Shown here in pieces: positions 14,201 through 17,134 of a stretch of 17,134 nucleotides of DNA; position 1 is the first letter of the stretch; every line of letters begins with the position of its first letter. This stretch comes from VGKP01 sp964647695 (GTDB lineage: Archaea > Nanobdellota > Nanobdellia > Pacearchaeales > GW2011-AR1). Location of the stretch: NCBI GenBank assembly GCA_964647695.1, contig CAZYIS010000012.1, positions 1 to 17,134 of the forward strand, read 5' to 3'. The notes below the pieces were generated by a model. The model was not told the origin of the DNA, ran no database searches, and saw only the letters and a program-made list of their open reading frames with translations. The position numbers and the translations under genes were made by a program.

Positions 14201-15999
14201 GGCGCCGAAGATATCGCTTCGAAAGTAACCTGAGGTTTTATATTAACTCTAAGAGTAGGATTAATAGAGGTACCATTGAAGTATCCTCCAAAGACGGTCC
14301 TCATTTTATCCGTACCACTTATAATATACAATGAACTATTGCCATAAAATGGAGTATAGGAATAAGGTTCAGCGATACTATAATTTATAGTTGTATTTGG
14401 AGTATTAACCAAAGAATTATTTACCGTTACCACCGATGCCGTTGAATTACTACTAACATTAGCATAAAAAGTAAGGCCATTATCTGAAGTGTCTACTTCA
14501 TGAAGCTGAGGTTGGAGATAAAGATGAAACTGATAATTTCCTGCCTGTTTAAATTGAACCGAAATACTTCCTTGAGCAGTTTGATTTAAGGCCAAAAAGC
14601 TAGGTATATTCGCAGCAACTACTTGAGCGACACTAGATTGACCAATATCGAAATCAAAAGTCAAATTAGTTATATTATGCTTATTTCCTAAATTAGTAAC
14701 ATAGAAGGGTAATGTCTCAACCTGTCCGACAGTCGAATTAATATCTGTTTGAGGAGCAATAACCTGTGCATCATCTAATTCCGGCTGAAACTGAGCAAGC
14801 GTAAGGTTCAATTGTTTAAGAACCGAAGGAATATCCGATACATTCAAATCAGCCACCGAAGTATAACCCATTGCAGGTGTCGATCCTACGGCCTGATTAT
14901 AAGACACATTTCCAGTAGGAACAACGAAAATTATCCATTTTCCATTATTGCAATTCCAGTCAGAATTCATTAACTTAAGACAGGAATAGGCCAAAAATAT
15001 GGAATAATCTTTACTATCATTCTTATCAACAGTTATATCGGCCATTGCCTTCGGAGCCAAATCATTTCCCGTAGTTCTCAACCAAGCCGTATTGCCTATA
15101 ACCGTTCCTTGGAAATTAAATGGTTCCCACTGGGTAAGATTATTCCCTAGATAATAACCCTTATTGTAAACTAATCCATTAACTGCGTTTGGAACACTCA
15201 TATTTGCGCTCAAAGAAAGTTTGAAATGTTGAACACCCAAAGCAGCAGGAGTATAGCCTGCAGTCCAGACATAATTATTCTCTATAGAACCATCATAAGC
15301 CCAATTAGGTATTCCTATAATTGACCAACCAGTAATGCTTTTCAAACATTTTGACAAGAAACCAAATAAACTAAATCCTTTTTTAGCAACCACATCGGAT
15401 GTGGTTCCTGGTGTAGATGGATAGGCAGGTAAATCCGACTGATTTCCATTAATATCCGTAGTAACTACATTTTTATCTACCGAAACAACATGTCCAGTTA
15501 AGCCCGCATTATTAGAACCGCTAAAAGGATTCCAAAAAGTCTTCACATCTGAACTTCCAGTATTATGTTTTGTTTTCAAATCATCGGCAAAATTAATGTT
15601 TTTACTGCCATTATAAACCACAATCGAGTCTATATCTGCTGCAGATACTACTACTTTTCCAGTTGGAACCGAAGATGCAGGACCATTATTAGAAACCGAA
15701 GTTTTTGCACTGCGTACACTCGAACCCGAAACATTATTCATTACAGGTTTATTCTGAGTATTGATTTCCTGATTACCTGTAAATTGACTCTGATTTAAAA
15801 TAGGATTAGGATTATATTGCTGATTCAAATCATAAACCGAATTATTACCTAAAGTATCATTTAATTTTACATTATTATTGAGACCGCTTGCAATCAACTG
15901 ACCAATTTCATTATTAGTTAAAGCAGATGAAAAATAAATAGAAGATATGAAAGAGAAAAAGAATACTAAAAGTAGAAGTAATATCGTCTCTTTTTTCAT
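11272..15999 (-). CDS. giant secreted surface protein, 1575 aa
   Basis: The 1575-aa protein begins with a strong Sec signal peptide (KKE followed by an uninterrupted hydrophobic run to about residue 24, small residues near S25-A26). The rest is very rich in Asn, Ser, Thr and Tyr with many N-x-S/T sequons and few cysteines. After a low-complexity region (to about 200), residues about 230-360 look like a beta-rich module with a C340...W348-x-C350...W355 pattern, and about 404-515 resembles a CARDB-type immunoglobulin-like domain. The remaining 1000 residues read as further beta-rich repeats that I cannot assign. There is no C-terminal TM segment, GPI-like tail or sorting motif, so it is either secreted or held by another protein, plausibly the TSP1/two-TM protein encoded 7 nt downstream. 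A TATA box is centred about 25 nt before the ATG. Candidate roles are adhesin, host-contact protein or S-layer component. Confidence 0.85.
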   Translation of the reverse strand: MKKETILLLLLVFFFSFISSIYFSSALTNNEIGQLIASGLNNNVKLNDTLGNNSVYDLNQQYNPNPILNQSQFTGNQEINTQNKPVMNNVSGSSVRSAKTSVSNNGPASSVPTGKVVVSAADIDSIVVYNGSKNINFADDLKTKHNTGSSDVKTFWNPFSGSNNAGLTGHVVSVDKNVVTTDINGNQSDLPAYPSTPGTTSDVVAKKGFSLFGFLSKCLKSITGWSIIGIPNWAYDGSIENNYVWTAGYTPAALGVQHFKLSLSANMSVPNAVNGLVYNKGYYLGNNLTQWEPFNFQGTVIGNTAWLRTTGNDLAPKAMADITVDKNDSKDYSIFLAYSCLKLMNSDWNCNNGKWIIFVVPTGNVSYNQAVGSTPAMGYTSVADLNVSDIPSVLKQLNLTLAQFQPELDDAQVIAPQTDINSTVGQVETLPFYVTNLGNKHNITNLTFDFDIGQSSVAQVVAANIPSFLALNQTAQGSISVQFKQAGNYQFHLYLQPQLHEVDTSDNGLTFYANVSSNSTASVVTVNNSLVNTPNTTINYSIAEPYSYTPFYGNSSLYIISGTDKMRTVFGGYFNGTSINPTLRVNIKPQVTFEAISSAPFFNSIDISGSMLTGDRESVNYYVVIKNMNNSKNYTTPIMQSMYKYYYDPKTLIPDFQFCVDYTATVVLSGSSMETTDIIEPKPFNLCNPTIVLNDFKTKRLQKLDGDYVVVTGGFSSKYFEDTNVQYYINFTDPQSYYGSYITPIINSSQGFAVFKLQDIGLTRYVNYAAGETFPGKVVLVGAPTPRNNATFNKSASFVWNGWTVNQNLNTLFLLKDEKSYIYSSTPSYSYMPGSGSQSSLYQINYIQFPDYLGQDVKDQIAAETVTEYKIVDENTQAILYDNILNASNSNGNLKSLELSNWYSFNSRYGGSCGLTLNNFTSGHVYTFTTTVLSSNADKFVAAPPLSILYLDGFQTLVNNPILRTRFINLDNFPVSFDIGGGLSKSYVPSIKLWYGPKDMFPNLTSHTLQKQNNLRLISLDQLQAFPSAYSGESNFSKAYDLQTGLHITITPLSNYSGPSSRNQFNCQLGEFSLVCDRDTGGYYINYYDSQNGFLYSIVVSNMELLKEYRDNNTLYDSLIYDILSQISNNPIKSLSNPYYVAPYDFGPNIIYKVTSTNNVYDVTKKTTGYQCPGSIVPSPVTSISWGGGNTGVTTWSEILHAISLAGVGVNSGMDINNISVKLTDQNGNVTIINNVSTTGQGSWTSCLNGFPCQASYDNLNNNTRSLNLSGQYNLSFVMPSLQNISYIVSTLLGDQQSVYASLGSFDSEGYYSKLFNQYGQYMRKIPALNSTILPLYYPENLSSTYYYYDSNNLLNNNTCFNGLNNSYLSFASGKINNMYWGGSGGWPSSNILSLSPSFGPTSSFYGYNANSFVASFVVNPSNITYSYPGEMTTLNELQNNTFGDRRLNLNSNRNYKFGVKTFSNIYTYYLNQPTNNLNTYNSNISSMVCSSTRLDNTNLAKMNDIHGKMAMLTLNCQWSNANDLKLYSLDISQIYPGRSANDLYNLNQTEINDFNSYAQTVLSQYTNWYQPTAI

Positions 16000-16019
16000 A
16001 ATTAGAGTATAGATATAAG

Positions 16020-16029
16020 ATTTATAAAT
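16020..16029 (-). promoter_or_regulatory. TATA box of the giant surface gene
   Basis: ATTTATAAAT on the minus strand, centred about 25 nt before the ATG at 15999. It would drive the giant gene and the membrane-partner gene behind it. Confidence 0.6.
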
Positions 16030-16052
16030 GTTTTTAATAATATCTAACCTAA

Positions 16053-16325
16053 TTAGAGTTTCTTACCACAGGAATTACAGAAAGCAACATCAAATAAATA
16101 TTCGGTGTTACATTTAGAACATAACTTATATAATTTTGTTCCACATTTCTGACAAAACTTTCCAGGAGGAGTAGCCAATGCAGTTTTACATTTAGGACAC
16201 TTTTTTCCCATACCTGCCTTAAACATACTTCCAGCATTACTTGCAATGGTGTCGGTTATCCCACTACTGGCCTTTTTAGCCAGATTATCTCTAACACTTC
16301 CAATAACGTTATCAAATAAACCCAT
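16053..16325 (-). CDS. double zinc-ribbon protein, 90 aa
   Basis: The 90-aa protein has an N-terminal half of about 40 residues forming one or two amphipathic helices (starting MGLFDNVIGSVRDN). Two zinc ribbons follow: C43-x2-C46 with C58-x2-C61, and C69-x2-C72 with C83-x2-C86. All eight ligands are intact. This layout, a helix followed by rubredoxin-like ribbons of the CPxC...CxxCG type, is common in archaeal proteins of unknown function that act as interaction or nucleic-acid-binding modules. A strong TATA box lies 26 nt upstream of the ATG. It precedes the giant surface gene by 53 nt on the same strand, but that gene has its own promoter, so a functional link is only suggested by position. 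Confidence 0.82.
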   Translation of the reverse strand: MGLFDNVIGSVRDNLAKKASSGITDTIASNAGSMFKAGMGKKCPKCKTALATPPGKFCQKCGTKLYKLCSKCNTEYLFDVAFCNSCGKKL

Positions 16326-16346
16326 AGCTAGCTGAAATTCTTTTTA

Positions 16347-16355
16347 TATTTAAAC
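16347..16355 (-). promoter_or_regulatory. TATA box of the double zinc-ribbon gene
   Basis: GTTTAAATA on the minus strand, centred 26 nt before the ATG at 16325. Confidence 0.6.
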
Positions 16356-16394
16356 CTTTTCTAAACCACCCATAGAATATGCCAAAAAGGTCTA

Positions 16395-16465
16395 CGCCCC
16401 GCCCGGGAATCGGACCCGGGACTCATCCGTGACAGGGATGTGTTTTGCCACTAAACTAGCAGAGC
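16395..16465 (-). tRNA. tRNA-Asp (GTC anticodon)
   Basis: A complete 71-nt cloverleaf lies on the minus strand. The acceptor stem GCTCTGC pairs with GCGGGGC (two G-U pairs) and the D stem GTTT with AAAC. The D loop is AGTGGCA. The anticodon stem CATCC pairs with GGATG around the loop CTGTCAC, giving anticodon GTC. The T stem is CCGGG/CCCGG. The discriminator is G73, the expected Asp identity base, and CCA is not encoded. The T loop is TCCGATT, so the almost universal U55 is C. U13 lies in UUUAG (positions 11-15), a fit to the TruD/Pus7 target consensus, and G15 is available for archaeosine. No intron is present. A TATA box is centred 28 nt before G1. Confidence 0.95.
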
Positions 16466-16488
16466 ATAAAATTGATTAAGTTTTATGG

Positions 16489-16497
16489 TTTTTAAAG
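16489..16497 (-). promoter_or_regulatory. TATA box of tRNA-Asp
   Basis: CTTTAAAAA on the minus strand, centred 28 nt before tRNA nucleotide G1. This spacing puts the predicted transcription start at or within a few bases of the mature 5' end. Confidence 0.5.
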
Positions 16498-16518
16498 TTT
16501 TAGATTTATTGAATATTT

Positions 16519-17134
16519 TTAGTATTTATGATCATTTAAAAACTTCCAAAATTTAGGCCAGCTTTCTGTAGCACATTCTGGATGCTTAAATTCAACTTTC
16601 TTTCCAAAGAAGGAAGCATTCATAGCCAGGGCATGTATAACTCTTTCATTTGTAGAACTGATGGGAATACCTTTTTCATATTCAGCTATAGATTTTTCAG
16701 TTTCTGCTTGATAAATTAAATTCCATTTACTTAAATCCCTTTTACCTTCAATTTTAAATACTTTGGCAAAAGGATAATCATTTGGACTTCTTACAGAAAA
16801 ATTAATTATACCTTCATTAATCAAAGAAACAAAATTTTCAGCCTGTCTGAGTATTGAATCATCATAGTGGATATCCCAATAACCAATATGAAGTTCCTTT
16901 CTTTCTTTAAGATGTCTTACTGCCTTTAATGATTCTTCTAAATAAGGGTGTTCCATCATACTTTTGCTAATTTCGTTAACTAAAATATAAGATGCTGCCC
17001 AACCATCTTCTTCTTTATCTAACTCTAACATCTTTTCTAACCCTCTTCTTTTTAGATTATCGCTAAACAGTTTTTTAGGATCCACTTTAGTTTTAGTTTT
17101 TCTCTCTTTTTTCTTATCCTTATACAATTTAATT
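16519..17134 (-). CDS. hypothetical protein, 5' end probably outside window
   Basis: The frame ends with TAA at 16519-16521 and stays open to the window edge at 17134. Inside the window the most upstream possible start is a TTG at 17127, giving 202 aa, but the true start may lie beyond the edge because no stop precedes it. Internal ATGs (residues 33 and later) have no TATA box at the usual distance. The protein is soluble, with a very basic N-terminus (KDKKKERKTKTK), a helical middle and an aromatic C-terminus (ESWPKFWKFLNDHKY). No signal peptide, membrane segment, metal motif or known domain is apparent. It lies upstream of tRNA-Asp on the same strand, which has its own promoter. Family not recognised. 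Confidence 0.7.
   Translation of the reverse strand, partial: IKLYKDKKKERKTKTKVDPKKLFSDNLKRRGLEKMLELDKEEDGWAASYILVNEISKSMMEHPYLEESLKAVRHLKERKELHIGYWDIHYDDSILRQAENFVSLINEGIINFSVRSPNDYPFAKVFKIEGKRDLSKWNLIYQAETEKSIAEYEKGIPISSTNERVIHALAMNASFFGKKVEFKHPECATESWPKFWKFLNDHKY

Noticed and set aside
1..17134. CRISPR arrays, insertion sequences or prophage genes
   Set aside because: No regularly spaced direct repeats, transposase or integrase frames, or phage structural genes were found on either strand.

Overview
The window is a compact, AT-rich piece of an archaeal chromosome, most likely from a DPANN lineage of the Woesearchaeota/Pacearchaeota type. Four things point there. TruD is of the archaeal kind. 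Nearly every gene starts 24-28 nt below the centre of a TATA box, the signature of leaderless archaeal transcripts. The tRNA-Asp gene has no encoded CCA. The secreted proteins have the domain style seen in these small-genome archaea: Asn/Ser/Thr-rich, with a thrombospondin-like module and a cytoplasmic helical tail. The lineage is an inference from gene style; no 16S gene is present.

Layout. Positions 1-109 (-) hold the start of a small basic protein. Positions 110-346 are non-coding and contain two clear inverted repeats, one GC-rich and possibly a small RNA. Positions 347-871 (+) encode a degenerate cyclase-family protein. Positions 916-2662 (+) hold a DEAD-box RNA helicase with an RGG tail (1115-2446), flanked by two tiny zinc-finger genes of 51 and 53 codons. 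On the minus strand follow a 45-aa protein (2758-2895), TruD pseudouridine synthase (2948-4129) and an unknown gene interrupted by an in-frame TGA at codon 18 (4184-4801). The last is divergent from a radical SAM gene (4892-5959, +).

The plus strand continues with a VOC/dioxygenase-like protein (6005-6511), a NIF3-family protein (6535-7422), and a translationally coupled pair: a RapA-like SNF2 ATPase (7475-9292) and a coiled-coil partner (9289-10290).

The minus strand from 16325 down to 10368 is a cell-surface cassette. It has a double zinc-ribbon protein, a 1575-aa secreted protein without a C-terminal anchor and, 7 nt further on, a two-TM protein carrying a TSP1-like ectodomain and a helical cytoplasmic tail. 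A tRNA-Asp(GTC) gene and a 5'-open unknown gene close the window.

The two most system-like loci are the SNF2/coiled-coil pair, which looks like a RapA-type remodeller split in two, and the giant surface protein with its membrane partner. The most unusual single observations are the TGA-interrupted gene with an intact promoter, and the tRNA-Asp with C at position 55 and a promoter placed for leaderless transcription.
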